From Balneolaceae bacterium (lineage in GTDB: Bacteria > Bacteroidota > Rhodothermia > Balneolales > Balneolaceae), in the NCBI GenBank assembly GCA_020832415.1, contig JAFIES010000122.1:1-64000 (forward strand): a stretch of 64,000 nucleotides of DNA, written 5' to 3'. The notes beneath the pieces are model-generated. The model did no database searches. It was not told where the DNA came from and saw only the letters and a program-made list of their open reading frames with translations. This document shows positions 8,278 to 17,638 of this stretch, one piece after another; positions within the stretch are counted from its first letter, which is position 1; every line of letters begins with the position of its first letter. Made by a program: the position numbers and the translations under genes.

Positions 8278-10218
8278 TTAATGGCCGGTTACTTCCCCGT
8301 CTTCTTCTATGGAGCGCACACGTTCGTCTTTCGCAAGTTGCTCAATTTGAGACGTATTGGCATAAAGAAGAAAAATATTATGCATCAATGTTTTTGTGAT
8401 GGTTACCGGCAATGAGTCCGGTAGCGTACCCTCTTCAACAACAATCAGTATGCGATACTCTTCTTCAGGGTTTTCACGCATCTTCAATCTCAGTTCTTCT
8501 GTAATTTTATTCATGAGAGTTGCATTAAGTTGACCTTCACTTGGTTGGTAGCCGGGACCTTTCACAAATCTTCCCGGCATTTTACCGGTATGTGTGCCAT
8601 TTTCCAAAACCTGAATTCCGTTTACAAATACATGCTCAACTCCCGTTGCATACTGGTGGGGATTTTCGAATGTAGCATGGTCCTGAATGGTTTCGGGATT
8701 AAATAGTACGATATCTGCGTAGTATTCCTCTTTCAGAAAACCCCGGCTGTTTAATTTGAGATTTGTTGCGGGTAATCCGGTTAGGCGATATACAGCATCT
8801 TCGAGAGAAATCAATTGCTGATCGCGGACATACATACCCAGCAACCGGGCAAAATTACCCCAGGCACGCGGGTGCATCCGGCGGTTCAGAACATCACCCT
8901 CCGCAGCAAAAGTGCCGCCATCAGAACCAAAACTCATCCAGGGTATTTGAATCTGTCTTTGCACATTTTCTTCACTCATCAAATAATAGATGGCACCAAT
9001 TCTGTTGTTATCCTCAACGGTAAGTTCAACTGCAGTCCGCACCTCATCATCCGATCCGCGGGCTTCCGCAACCTCAGATAGTGTCATTCCAACATATTTT
9101 TGTAGCTCATCACTGCGGAACCCAACAAGTATAATTCCATCTCTGCCACCTGCCATCAGGTAGAAGTTTTCCCATTCGTCCGAGTGGGTTTTTACCTCTT
9201 CAATGATTTGTTCACGTGTATCAGGATCACTCAATCGTTCAATCCAGCGACTGTGGCCGCCATCTTGCGTCCATGGCGGGAAGATGGCGGCAAGGCTTGT
9301 GGCAGCTGCATTGTAAGTATACATGTTTGCTGTAACAGGCTGGCCTGCGGTACGGGCTGCATCAACCATCTCAATCACGGTATCAAGTTTGTGCCAGTTA
9401 TCTTGCCCGGCAGCTTTCAGGTGATGAATTTCTGCATGGAGATCTGCCTCGCGGCCTATGGTGATAAGCTCTTCTACCGATTCAATAAAGCGGTTGCCTT
9501 CGCTGCGAATGTGCGAAATGTACATTCCATCGTATTGGCTAACCACATTTGAGAGCTCAATCAATTCATCCGTTGATGCGTAGAATGCAGGTGCATAAAT
9601 CAGGGAAGTACCCAGCCCCATAGCACCCTCTTTCATCGCTTCTTCCACCAGGTTTTTCATATTCTCCATCTCAGTGGCCGTTGGCTCCCTGTCATCATAG
9701 CCAATTTCATGAATCCGAACGGTAGTAGCCCCAACAAAAGAGCCGATATTGGTGGATACTCCATTCTCTTCCATCCACTGCAAACCTTCACCAAGTGTAC
9801 GCCAGAGGTGCTGGTCGGAATCTTCTTCCCATCGGTCAATCCGCATCTGTTCATTCAGCGGTCCAATTGATGAACCTTCTCCAAAAAGCTCCAGAGTTAC
9901 CCCCTGTTTGATGCCGCTCATTGATCTGCCATCAGCCATAAGCGGATTAGCCCCCCAGCTTAGCATATTGATAAAACCGGGAGCAATTGCCAATCCTCTG
10001 GCATCCACTTCACGATGGGTGCAGATATCCGGCTCAATGCTGCCTATGGTTTTGATGCGGTCATTCAAGATCCCGAGATCTGCTGTGAAACCGTCGCTTC
10101 CGGTTCCGTCATAAACCACACCATTTCGGATGATGACATCATAGCAATGGTTTTCTTGCACAGGGGCAGGCGGCAAGCTCAGCTGTAAAAACAGTGCTAT
10201 GATAAATGTCAGTTTCAT
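8278..10218 (-). CDS. D-aminoacylase-like amidohydrolase (COG3653), secreted
   Basis: A 646-residue protein with a signal peptide (about 1-20), then the composite beta and TIM-barrel layout of N-acyl-D-amino-acid deacylases. Histidines at the beta metal site are visible in YISHIRSEG and AEIHHLKAAG, and the catalytic Asp in FGSDGG. The usual HxH after APGFI is replaced by NMLSW, and the bridging Cys of the GNCG motif by Glu in GEGSS. Such variant forms occur in Bacteroidota; they may use one metal. Substrate is not predictable. The gene starts five bases after the NYN gene ends, so the two share a transcript. Confidence 0.78.
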   Translation of the reverse strand: MKLTFIIALFLQLSLPPAPVQENHCYDVIIRNGVVYDGTGSDGFTADLGILNDRIKTIGSIEPDICTHREVDARGLAIAPGFINMLSWGANPLMADGRSMSGIKQGVTLELFGEGSSIGPLNEQMRIDRWEEDSDQHLWRTLGEGLQWMEENGVSTNIGSFVGATTVRIHEIGYDDREPTATEMENMKNLVEEAMKEGAMGLGTSLIYAPAFYASTDELIELSNVVSQYDGMYISHIRSEGNRFIESVEELITIGREADLHAEIHHLKAAGQDNWHKLDTVIEMVDAARTAGQPVTANMYTYNAAATSLAAIFPPWTQDGGHSRWIERLSDPDTREQIIEEVKTHSDEWENFYLMAGGRDGIILVGFRSDELQKYVGMTLSEVAEARGSDDEVRTAVELTVEDNNRIGAIYYLMSEENVQRQIQIPWMSFGSDGGTFAAEGDVLNRRMHPRAWGNFARLLGMYVRDQQLISLEDAVYRLTGLPATNLKLNSRGFLKEEYYADIVLFNPETIQDHATFENPHQYATGVEHVFVNGIQVLENGTHTGKMPGRFVKGPGYQPSEGQLNATLMNKITEELRLKMRENPEEEYRILIVVEEGTLPDSLPVTITKTLMHNIFLLYANTSQIEQLAKDERVRSIEEDGEVTGH

Positions 10219-10223
10219 AGAAA

Positions 10224-10961
10224 TTATTTTCGTTTGTCCCGAATATAGAGTGCTTTCGCGTGCCCGTCACCGGTTTTCCGCTCTTCAAAATCGAATAATC
10301 CCATAGCGTTCAACAGTTCGCCAAGCTTTCGGTATCCGTAATTTCGCGGATCAAAACCGGGTGATTGTTTCGCGATATAGCTTCCCACCGGGGCCAGGTG
10401 TGCCCAGCCGCTTTCATCCGATGAAGCATCAATTGCATTGCGAACCAGGTTTACAAGTTTTGTATCCTGTTTCAGAGATGTAGTGGGGCGGCGTTTTCGC
10501 TGTTCGCGCTCATCTTCATCTTTTGCGAGCACTTCTGTGTAGATGAATTTATCACACGCAGCTACAAACGGTTCAGGGGTTTTTTTCTCTCCAAATCCAT
10601 AAACGGTAAGGCCCGATTCACGAATTCGGGCCGCCAGTTTTGTAAAATCGCTATCACTTGAGACCAGGCAAAAGCCATCAAATTTTCCGGTATAGAGCAG
10701 GTCCATCGCATCGATGATGAGGGCACTGTCCGTTGCATTTTTCCCTTTTGTATAACCAAATTGCTGTATAGGCTGGATGGAATATTCAAGCAGCAGCTCT
10801 TTCCAGCTTCGCAGCTGAGGCTGGGTCCAGTCGCCATAAATTCTCTTAACATTTGCCGTGCCATATTTGGCAATTTCGGCAAGTAAATTTTCGGTAATTG
10901 CGGGCTGCGCGTTGTCGGCATCAATCAGTATTGCCAGTCTGTGTGTTTTTTCACTTTCCAT
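10224..10961 (-). CDS. NYN domain protein with C-terminal LOTUS/OST-HTH domain
   Basis: A 245-residue protein. Residues about 7-145 form a NYN (PIN-like) nuclease fold with conserved acidic positions in LIDADNAQ, GKNATDSALIIDAMD and VSSDSDF, typical of Mg-dependent ribonucleases related to LabA/Limkain. Residues about 165-242 look like an OST-HTH/LOTUS RNA-binding domain (GWAHLAPVGSYIAKQ ... YGYRKLGELLNAM). The pairing is known in bacteria and suggests RNA cleavage or processing; the target RNA is unknown. Confidence 0.85.
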   Translation of the reverse strand: MESEKTHRLAILIDADNAQPAITENLLAEIAKYGTANVKRIYGDWTQPQLRSWKELLLEYSIQPIQQFGYTKGKNATDSALIIDAMDLLYTGKFDGFCLVSSDSDFTKLAARIRESGLTVYGFGEKKTPEPFVAACDKFIYTEVLAKDEDEREQRKRRPTTSLKQDTKLVNLVRNAIDASSDESGWAHLAPVGSYIAKQSPGFDPRNYGYRKLGELLNAMGLFDFEERKTGDGHAKALYIRDKRK

Positions 10962-11180
10962 ATCTTAAGTTTGATTCATTTCAGCCGAAAGGTACTAAAT
11001 CAAAGTGAGAACATTTAGTTGATCAGCCACAAGTTAAGTCTATGTACCGTAAAGGTCCCTGCCCGATATTCCATTGATCAGTACTATTGATGGAAAAGAC
11101 GTTGAAATGGAATAAGGTTGATAATGGTTTAAAAAAGTGTGATATAGTAGGATTAGAATTAAAACTAAACCCAATGATTT

Positions 11181-11351
11181 ATGCCAAAGTGTGAAATTTA
11201 CCAGGATATTAAAGGCGAATGGAGATGGAGAAGAACCGATAAGAAAGGTGAAATTCTCGAATTTTCCACACAAGGTTTTGAAAAGAGGGAAGATTGCGAG
11301 AAGAACGGTAAAGAAGAGGGTACCTGTACAAGTTATAAACTTGTAGTCTGA
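11181..11351 (+). CDS. Small DUF1508/YegP-like protein, 56 aa
   Basis: A short gene in the gap between two minus-strand genes. The translation begins MPKCEIYQDIKGEWRWRR, continues with KKGEILEFSTQGFEKREDCE, and ends CTSYKLVV. The order strand (EIYQD), W-R-W-R, turn GE, STQGF, helix start K..DCE matches the single DUF1508 (YegP) repeat, a small beta-alpha fold found as one or two copies in many bacteria, of unknown function. Stop at 11349-11351 lies 12 bases from the convergent hydrolase stop. It is too short for usual length cutoffs, which is why it is easily missed. Confidence 0.7.
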   Translation: MPKCEIYQDIKGEWRWRRTDKKGEILEFSTQGFEKREDCEKNGKEEGTCTSYKLVV

Positions 11352-11363
11352 TTTTTTTCTTTG

Positions 11364-12161
11364 TTATGTAGCCGGTTCCAGGTAAGCAATTGCTATAGCC
11401 GCAAACTGGGCCGGTTTATCGATGAATGCATAGTGCCCCGCATGATCTATGGTTACGAGGGCACTATTTTTTAAACCAGCCTCCATCCGCTTTGCCTGCT
11501 CTAAAGGTGTGGCAAGATCATCTTTCCCCCATATCAGTAAAATTTCGTGTGATATTTTTGGCAGCTCATCATCAAGGTGCTCGGTTACCACATTCACAAA
11601 AGTCTGGCGCATAACGCCACCAAGTTTTTGATAGTCAGACGATCCCAGCCTTTTCCAGACAGCACTTTTCCTTAACCGGCCCAAACCTTTTTCACGCAGC
11701 TTTTCAGGTAATATCAAAAAAGGAAATTTCAGCAATTTAGCGGTGTACTTTTTCACATAAAATTTTGTACTTCTCTTGGGAATCAGGCCGGCTGCACCGG
11801 TAAAGATCACCTTATCAATCCGGGCAGAAATTTCGGGTCGGGTTAATAGCTTAATCGCAACACGTGCACCAAATGAGTGTACAAGAAGGTCAAAGGGTTC
11901 GTTTGGCAGGTGTTTTTGAATAAAATACTCGGTGGCATCAGCATAATCAGATACAGTCCACGGCTTTTTGGGTTTGCCTGAGTTTCCAAATCCCGGAAAA
12001 TCGGGGAGGTAGCAGGTTCGCACCGATTGTAAACGCCCTGTTACAGGAGAAAAGGAAGCAGAACTGCTGCCCCAGCCGTGTAAACACAGAAGTGGTTTGC
12101 CTGTACCGGTTTTGCTCCAGCTGACGGTAGTACCGTTTATTTCGGTAATAAAACTGCTCAT
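11364..12161 (-). CDS. Alpha/beta hydrolase
   Basis: A 265-residue cytoplasmic hydrolase. Oxyanion motif CLHGWGSSS (26-34), nucleophile Ser96 in VHSFGAR, acid Asp215 in WGKDDLATP and base His243 in DHAGHYAF form a complete triad. The nucleophile elbow begins V-H-S instead of G-x-S-x-G, a minor variation. A basic helical insert (about 130-175) forms the lid. Similar to BioH/haloalkane-dehalogenase-type esterases; substrate unknown. It is divergent from the ComEA-like gene. Confidence 0.8.
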   Translation of the reverse strand: MSSFITEINGTTVSWSKTGTGKPLLCLHGWGSSSASFSPVTGRLQSVRTCYLPDFPGFGNSGKPKKPWTVSDYADATEYFIQKHLPNEPFDLLVHSFGARVAIKLLTRPEISARIDKVIFTGAAGLIPKRSTKFYVKKYTAKLLKFPFLILPEKLREKGLGRLRKSAVWKRLGSSDYQKLGGVMRQTFVNVVTEHLDDELPKISHEILLIWGKDDLATPLEQAKRMEAGLKNSALVTIDHAGHYAFIDKPAQFAAIAIAYLEPAT

Positions 12162-12282
12162 TTAAAAAAAGTGTAAGGTTTTGCTGATTTTCGGTTCATA
12201 AATATAAGGAAGCATTTCTACTGTTTGTGTTGAAAATGTTCGGAATGTTCACTGATAGTTTTTAAAGAACCGGGAGTTCCTT

Positions 12283-12810
12283 ATGAAGAGAAAACTTTTC
12301 TTTTTGATTGAAAAACTTGAGATAAACCGCTCAGAAAGAATAGCAGTATCACTGCTTTTTGCTAGTCTGATTTTGCTTGCAGGGGTCAATGCACTGTATC
12401 AACCTGCTGTAAAAACCGATGCAGCGTATTATGCTGAACTGGAGGAGGTGTTTTTAGAGCGGAGCAGAATTGCAGAACAAGAGCACAGGCAGATACTGGC
12501 AAGATACGAGCCAAACCCTCAACCCCAATTGCCGGCTGCAACACCCGAAGTTGCTGAAGCCAGTACCGACACCGTTATCGTGAGGAGTGAATCAGAAGAA
12601 AATGTAACAGAGCATGGCGGCAAAATAAATATCAACACAGCATCGGCGGAAGAACTACAGGAGCTGCCCGGTATTGGCCCGGCATATGCACAGCGAATTA
12701 TCGATTGGCGCGAAGAGAATGGGAATTTCACATCAAAAGAGCAGCTGCTCGAAATTCGCGGAATTGGCGAACGGCGCCTGGAAACCATCAAGCCATTGAT
12801 CACTCTGTAA
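12283..12810 (+). CDS. ComEA-like helix-hairpin-helix protein
   Basis: A 175-residue protein with one N-terminal membrane anchor (about 23-40), a charged linker, and a C-terminal pair of HhH motifs: [20 protein letters not shown] and [16 protein letters not shown]. ComEA proteins bind double-stranded DNA in the periplasm during natural transformation. The linker is long for a ComEA, and no other competence gene is near, so a more general DNA-binding role is possible. Confidence 0.82.
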   Translation: MKRKLFFLIEKLEINRSERIAVSLLFASLILLAGVNALYQPAVKTDAAYYAELEEVFLERSRIAEQEHRQILARYEPNPQPQLPAATPEVAEASTDTVIVRSESEENVTEHGGKININTASAEELQELPGIGPAYAQRIIDWREENGNFTSKEQLLEIRGIGERRLETIKPLITL

Positions 12811-12967
12811 GTAATTCATTTCTTAAAACTTGTTACAAATATTTTATACGGCTTACGCTTTCGTTATTTTCAGGTTGGATTCTCGCTATTTGTACTATCA
12901 GAGGAGGTCTCGTTCCCGTATTTGACAGGAGTGGTATTCTTCTCAAAAAAATTAATCATAACGGAGC

Positions 12968-14515
12968 ATGTCGAACAGAATATTATGGGCTGACGATGAA
13001 ATTGATCAGCTTAAATCACACATCATTTTCCTTGAAAATAAAGGGTTTAACATAACTCCCGTCACCAACGGTGAGGATGCAGTTTCTCTGATTAAAACCC
13101 GCCCTTTCGATATTGTTTTCCTTGATGAACAGATGCCCGGACTTGACGGACTTGCCACGCTGGAACAGATTCAGAATATCCAGCCATCTTTGCCTGTTGT
13201 GATGATTACCAAGAGTGAGGAGGAGTCGATCATGGAGGATGCCATCGGGAATAAGATATCTGACTACCTGATAAAACCGGTGAACCCGAACCAGATTTTG
13301 CTAACCGTAAAACGCATTCTGGATAAGCGAAGAATTCAAAATGAAAAGGCTGCACAATCGTATCTCAAGAACTTTAATGAACTTTCTGCAAAGTTTAACG
13401 ACCGTACAAGCTGGCAGGAGTGGATCGATATCTACAAAACCCTGACCCATTGGGAGCTGAATCTTGAAGCCAGTGATGATGCCCTTCAGCAAGTGTTGCA
13501 AGATCAGTTTCAGCAGGCAAATCAGGCTTTTGGGCGTTTTATCCAATCGGAGTATAAAGGCTGGCTTAAACGGAATCCATCAGAGCACCCGACGTTGAGT
13601 CCGGATCTTCTCAAACGAAAGGTTTTTCCTCATCTTGAAAAAGGTGAAACGGTGGTCTTTTTTCTGATTGACTGCATGCGTTTTGATCAGTGGCTTCTGT
13701 TTCAGAAAATGCTGAACGAATTTTTTACGATAGAAACTGATTTTTACTACTCCATCCTGCCAACGGCAACACCCTTTTCGAGGAATTCAATTTTTTCGGG
13801 CCTTTTTCCCCTCGAAATTCAGCGCCGATATCCCGATTTATGGGAACTGGGACAGGATGAGAAATCTCTGAATCGTCATGAGGAGGAGCTTTTGAAAAAA
13901 CTGTTAACCCGAAATCAGCTGTCAGATCAGGTTAAGTATGAGAAAATCATCCAGCCTGAAGATGGGAACCGTATTGTGGACAAACTGAGTAACTACACTC
14001 AAACAAGTTTTACAACCATTATCTATAACTTTGTGGATACACTTGTTCACAGCAGATCAGATTCAGAGGTGCTCAAGCAGCTTGCTCCCGATGTATCCGC
14101 GTTCAGATCGCTTACGGAAACATGGTTTCAGCACTCATCTCTGTTTAAAATGTTCAGAGAGCTGGCTAATGAAAATGTTACGGTTGTGGTTTCAACAGAT
14201 CACGGTTCCATTCGTTCAATGCGGGATACGAAAGTATTTGGTGATCGTGATGCAGCCACAAATCTTCGCTACAAATATGGCAGGAACCTGAAAGCACAGG
14301 ACAACGCTGCAATTTTTATCGATAAGCCTGCCGAATACCAACTACCTGTTGATCCGCCTGCAAACAGCTACATCATTGCCAAGGAAGACTTTTTCTTTGT
14401 GTACCCGAACAACTACAACAAATTTCAGAATCGCTACAGAGACACCTTCCAGCACGGCGGAGCTTCGATGGAAGAGATGATTCTGCCGGTAGCCACTTTA
14501 AAACCACGCCGCTGA
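12968..14515 (+). CDS. porX: PorX-type response regulator with PglZ domain
   Basis: A 515-residue protein: a receiver domain (about 4-120) with ADDE acidic pocket, phosphoacceptor Asp53 in FLDEQMPG and Lys103 in LIKPVNP; a helical linker (125-205); then a PglZ domain of the alkaline phosphatase superfamily (about 215-510) with [12 protein letters not shown], the nucleophile region [13 protein letters not shown] and metal ligands in STDHGS and HGG. This is the architecture of PorX, which with the kinase PorY controls type IX secretion and can hydrolyse oligonucleotides. PorY is not in the window. It sits four bases ahead of tsaE, an arrangement frequent in Bacteroidota. Confidence 0.9.
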   Translation: MSNRILWADDEIDQLKSHIIFLENKGFNITPVTNGEDAVSLIKTRPFDIVFLDEQMPGLDGLATLEQIQNIQPSLPVVMITKSEEESIMEDAIGNKISDYLIKPVNPNQILLTVKRILDKRRIQNEKAAQSYLKNFNELSAKFNDRTSWQEWIDIYKTLTHWELNLEASDDALQQVLQDQFQQANQAFGRFIQSEYKGWLKRNPSEHPTLSPDLLKRKVFPHLEKGETVVFFLIDCMRFDQWLLFQKMLNEFFTIETDFYYSILPTATPFSRNSIFSGLFPLEIQRRYPDLWELGQDEKSLNRHEEELLKKLLTRNQLSDQVKYEKIIQPEDGNRIVDKLSNYTQTSFTTIIYNFVDTLVHSRSDSEVLKQLAPDVSAFRSLTETWFQHSSLFKMFRELANENVTVVVSTDHGSIRSMRDTKVFGDRDAATNLRYKYGRNLKAQDNAAIFIDKPAEYQLPVDPPANSYIIAKEDFFFVYPNNYNKFQNRYRDTFQHGGASMEEMILPVATLKPRR

Positions 14516-14519
14516 CAGC

Positions 14520-14933
14520 ATGAAGAGCGTAACAAGCAGAAGCGAGGCAGAGACAATAGCTATCGCCAAGGAATATACGGGGAGCATACAACGGGGCGAT
14601 ATCGTTTGCCTGCAGGGAAATCTTGGTGCCGGCAAAACTCATTTCGTGCGCGGATTTGTACAGGGGCTTGGTCTTTCGGGTGATGAAGTGAGCTCACCAA
14701 CATTTACCGTAATCAATGAATACGAAGGTACTATGCCAATTTACCACTTCGATTGCTACAGGCTTGAACATTACAAGGAAGCTCTTGAAATTGGTGCCGA
14801 AGAATATTTTTATGGCGATGGCGTTTGCATTGTCGAATGGCCGGAGCGTATTTTAGAGATTTTACCGAACGAAAAGAAATGGATAACATTTAAACAGACA
14901 GGCAAAGAAGAACGGGAAATAAACTTCCATTAG
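14520..14933 (+). CDS. tsaE: tRNA t6A biosynthesis ATPase TsaE
   Basis: A 137-residue P-loop ATPase with Walker A GNLGAGKT (Lys39), followed by SSPTFTVINEY and HFDCYRL, both hallmarks of TsaE/YjeE, and EWPER near the end. TsaE works with TsaB and TsaD to make N6-threonylcarbamoyladenosine at tRNA position 37; tsaD lies at 45904. Likely cotranscribed with porX. Confidence 0.93.
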   Translation: MKSVTSRSEAETIAIAKEYTGSIQRGDIVCLQGNLGAGKTHFVRGFVQGLGLSGDEVSSPTFTVINEYEGTMPIYHFDCYRLEHYKEALEIGAEEYFYGDGVCIVEWPERILEILPNEKKWITFKQTGKEEREINFH

Positions 14934-14943
14934 GCAGTAAAAA

Positions 14944-15228
14944 ATGGCTACAAAAAACAGAAGACTCTCATACCGTTTAGACCTTTTACCTGTGATCTAT
15001 CCCTACCACAGACGGGCATCTAACACCCTTCAGCTGGGTGACCTTGTTTACTACGGCCCATCCCCCGAGTATTATGGAATCGGGGAAGTAGTAAATTCTG
15101 AAGAGAACTATTGCGTGGTCGATTTTCGAGGAACCGGGCTCCTGGGTATCCAGAAAGATGTGTTTTCGAATAAATATTTAATCCCTATCCACAAATTGAA
15201 TTTGGGGCATATTCTCAAATCAACCTGA
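14944..15228 (+). CDS. Conserved hypothetical protein, 94 aa
   Basis: I do not recognise the family. The protein is small, soluble and basic at the start; its centre (LGDLVYYGPSPEYYGIGEVV, then NYCVVDFRGTGLLGI) looks like a small SH3-like or KOW-like beta barrel. It begins ten bases after tsaE and may be the last gene of the porX-tsaE unit. The stop is eight bases from that of the convergent transporter gene. Confidence 0.6.
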   Translation: MATKNRRLSYRLDLLPVIYPYHRRASNTLQLGDLVYYGPSPEYYGIGEVVNSEENYCVVDFRGTGLLGIQKDVFSNKYLIPIHKLNLGHILKST

Positions 15229-15235
15229 GAAGATA

Positions 15236-16639
15236 TTAAGCTTCCCTGTTTGAAATGGCACGGCCTGCCAGCCATAAAAGAATCGCTACAAAAAGGCCAG
15301 GATAGAAAGGTTCAATTCCATAAAATGCATAGGTGCTGTCGCCGGGAGTGAAAACAGTGCCCAGAATCAGCCAGCCAAGAGATACTGCAGTACACCCAAT
15401 AATGGAATAGAGTACAAAGGGTGCCGGAATTCTGAATGGTTTCAGATAAATACCTAAAACCGGCACCAGCAAGCCCGGTATAAAAATAGAGCCGATTACA
15501 TACCAGAGATCAATTACACTTGGGTAGATGATGATCAGAAGAATCCCAAGAACAGCTGAAATAAGAATGCTGATTCTTGTAAGCATATTGGGATTTGCTT
15601 TCGGGAAATACTTCAGCAGATAATCTCGCCCTAACGTTTGGCCGGAGATAAAAAGATAGCTGTCTAAAGTGGACATAATTGTAGCCAGCAGCGATAAGAA
15701 AAAGAGCCCTTTGAAGCCGATTGGCAGAATCTGGTCGGCAAGTATCGGGTAGGCCAAAACAGGCTGTTCCAGCCCCGGCCCTAAAATGGCAAACGCGTAC
15801 AATCCGGCAAAACAGGTTAAAAAGTCGAAGCCCATCCAGAATCCGATGGAGTAAAACACTCCTTTTCGGGCGGTTTGAGGGGATTCTGCTGCTGCTGCCC
15901 GCTGATGAAAACTGGGGTCTACAAAGGTCCATAGTGCAATAAAAAACCAGACAAGAATATACTGCCAGGTGTAGCCACCGGTGATATCAAGATGGCCTGA
16001 TGGAAGATCTGCGAGCAGGGTGCCAAATCCGCCAAACTCCTGAATTGCGAAAATCAACAGAATAATGAAACCGCTGAACATCAATACAACCTGCAAAATA
16101 TCTGTGCGTAATACAGCGCCAAATCCGCCAATGGTAATGTACAGAACAGAAAAGAGGGCAACCAACGACGCGTAAAAGAGGAATGGAGCGTCTCCGCCGG
16201 TAAGAAACTGGAACAGTAACCCAAGCATTAAAATGTAGGGAGCGGGGCTAACAAGAATAAATATCGGGAGGGCACTGATGCGCCCGGCACGTTTACTGTA
16301 ATAATTTGAAATGGCCTCGGGAATAGTGAGTGCTTTATTGAGCCGGATTTTACCGGCGAGAAAAACTGCAAATAGTGCAGAAAATACATAAAAGGGTACA
16401 CCAAGAATTAGCCACTGCGATATACCAAACTGATAACTCCACTCCCCGATACCGAGAATTCCGCCATACCAGGTAGACACAAGTGTTGCAATAAATGCGG
16501 GCAGAGTTACTTTACGCCCGCTAAGCAAAAAATCTTCTTCAGACTCGGCTTTCCAACCTTTTTTCCAGCTGAGCCAGATAAGGAAAAAGAAATATACTGC
16601 TACGAATGACCAGTCGATCCAGGAGAATTGTGAGGACAC
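15236..16639 (-). CDS. Sodium:solute symporter (SSS family)
   Basis: A 467-residue inner-membrane transporter with about 13 hydrophobic segments over its whole length, starting with the SSS hallmark of helix 1 (DWSFVAVYFFFLIWL) and the loop FLLSGRKVTLPAF. The family takes up solutes with Na+. It starts with GTG, whose G is the last base of the thiN stop codon (TAGTG), so translation is coupled to thiamine pyrophosphokinase. That linkage suggests thiamine or a precursor as cargo; this is inference from context only. Confidence 0.83.
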   Translation of the reverse strand: MSSQFSWIDWSFVAVYFFFLIWLSWKKGWKAESEEDFLLSGRKVTLPAFIATLVSTWYGGILGIGEWSYQFGISQWLILGVPFYVFSALFAVFLAGKIRLNKALTIPEAISNYYSKRAGRISALPIFILVSPAPYILMLGLLFQFLTGGDAPFLFYASLVALFSVLYITIGGFGAVLRTDILQVVLMFSGFIILLIFAIQEFGGFGTLLADLPSGHLDITGGYTWQYILVWFFIALWTFVDPSFHQRAAAAESPQTARKGVFYSIGFWMGFDFLTCFAGLYAFAILGPGLEQPVLAYPILADQILPIGFKGLFFLSLLATIMSTLDSYLFISGQTLGRDYLLKYFPKANPNMLTRISILISAVLGILLIIIYPSVIDLWYVIGSIFIPGLLVPVLGIYLKPFRIPAPFVLYSIIGCTAVSLGWLILGTVFTPGDSTYAFYGIEPFYPGLFVAILLWLAGRAISNREA

Positions 16640-17265
16640 TATTCCGTTGTTTTGTGATTTACAAGAAGTAGAAGGTCTCCCTTTTTAAATTCAATTTCGA
16701 CTGTTTTTTTCACCGTTTTATTGGAGCTGCCATCCTGCACACCATTTTTTAGAATTCCATTGGTAAGAGAGTATTGCAAGCCTTTGGTTGTAATTCCTTC
16801 CACAGTACCGGAAAGCGGATAGAGAGAGATAGACGTACCGGGCTCAAAATCCCGCTGAAATGGAGATTCAATCAGCTCTATGGTACAGTAATGGTCTAAA
16901 AAAAGAATGTTCTTAAACTTTGGATGAAATTGCAGCAGTACAGAGAGATTTTTAAGTGTATGATCAAGGCGCCGGCCCGTTGCGCCAACAACAATCACAT
17001 CAGATGCTGATTTGTCAAGAGCTAAATGGAGTGCTTTTTCAAGGTCGTTGGTTTCCTGGTCGCTGTCTTTCACGATTTCTGCTTCCTCACTTCCTGATGG
17101 ATTGTAGCTATCCAGATCACCCACAATGTAATCCGCCCTGATGCCAAGGCTGGCAGCATGATGAGCACCGCCATCGGCTGCAATAATCAAACCGGCACTG
17201 CTTACATGTGCTTTGAAAAATGAGAGAGGGGGTATTTCACCATCACAAAGTATAACTGCTTTCAT
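16639..17265 (-). CDS. thiN: Thiamine pyrophosphokinase
   Basis: A 208-residue enzyme that transfers pyrophosphate from ATP to thiamine, giving thiamine diphosphate. Typical motifs: ILCDGEIP, AADGGAHHA (30-38), DYIVGDLDS (45-53) and DQETNDLEKAL, which bind substrate and Mg; GATGRRLDH follows. Only salvage is implied, as no thi biosynthesis gene is in view. No TPP riboswitch was found in the 120 bases ahead of it. One-base overlap with the SSS transporter downstream. Confidence 0.9.
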   Translation of the reverse strand: MKAVILCDGEIPPLSFFKAHVSSAGLIIAADGGAHHAASLGIRADYIVGDLDSYNPSGSEEAEIVKDSDQETNDLEKALHLALDKSASDVIVVGATGRRLDHTLKNLSVLLQFHPKFKNILFLDHYCTIELIESPFQRDFEPGTSISLYPLSGTVEGITTKGLQYSLTNGILKNGVQDGSSNKTVKKTVEIEFKKGDLLLLVNHKTTE

Positions 17266-17387
17266 AGATTTAGTCGATTGAACGGATCTGTAAACTAATC
17301 AAAATGGGAATATTGGTTTGCTATCCATCGCCAGAAGCGGGATTTTTGATCACTTAAAAGATAGCAGTATCAACGTTCTTAAATTAA

Positions 17388-17581
17388 CGTGAATTCGATA
17401 TAACATTTATAAGAATCGTCAGTTTGAGCGCAGTCCCGACGTAATTCAGGAGGGACGAAGTCGAAAACTCATATATCGCTACGCGTGCAACAGATGAGCG
17501 ACTTCTCCCGATTGAACTGCATCGGGATGCGCTCAATATGACGGGTTCAGTCATATTGTTCATTTTTATATCGAACTCACG
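17388..17581. repeat. Palindromic MITE-like repeat, copy 2
   Basis: This complete copy lies in inverse orientation to 1-148. Its ends, CGTGAATTCGATATA (17388-17402) and TATATCGAACTCACG (17567-17581), are inverted repeats with one mismatch. The body holds several smaller palindromes, among them GGGACGAAGTCG-type arms and TCCCGAT..ATCGGGA. The inner hairpin differs from copy 1 in sequence but keeps pairing, which suggests that the fold matters or that this part mutates by inverted-repeat gene conversion. No coding capacity. It lies between divergent genes thiN and nrnA. No clear target-site duplication is visible. Confidence 0.8.
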
Positions 17582-17638
17582 GCAAATTATGCCAAATTGG
17601 TTGCAAAAATTGAACGTAAAGCCTGAAAGAGAAAATAT

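Noticed and set aside
17266-17390. TPP riboswitch expected before thiN
   Set aside because: No CTGAGA or ACC-TGATCTGG-type conserved bases on the minus strand.
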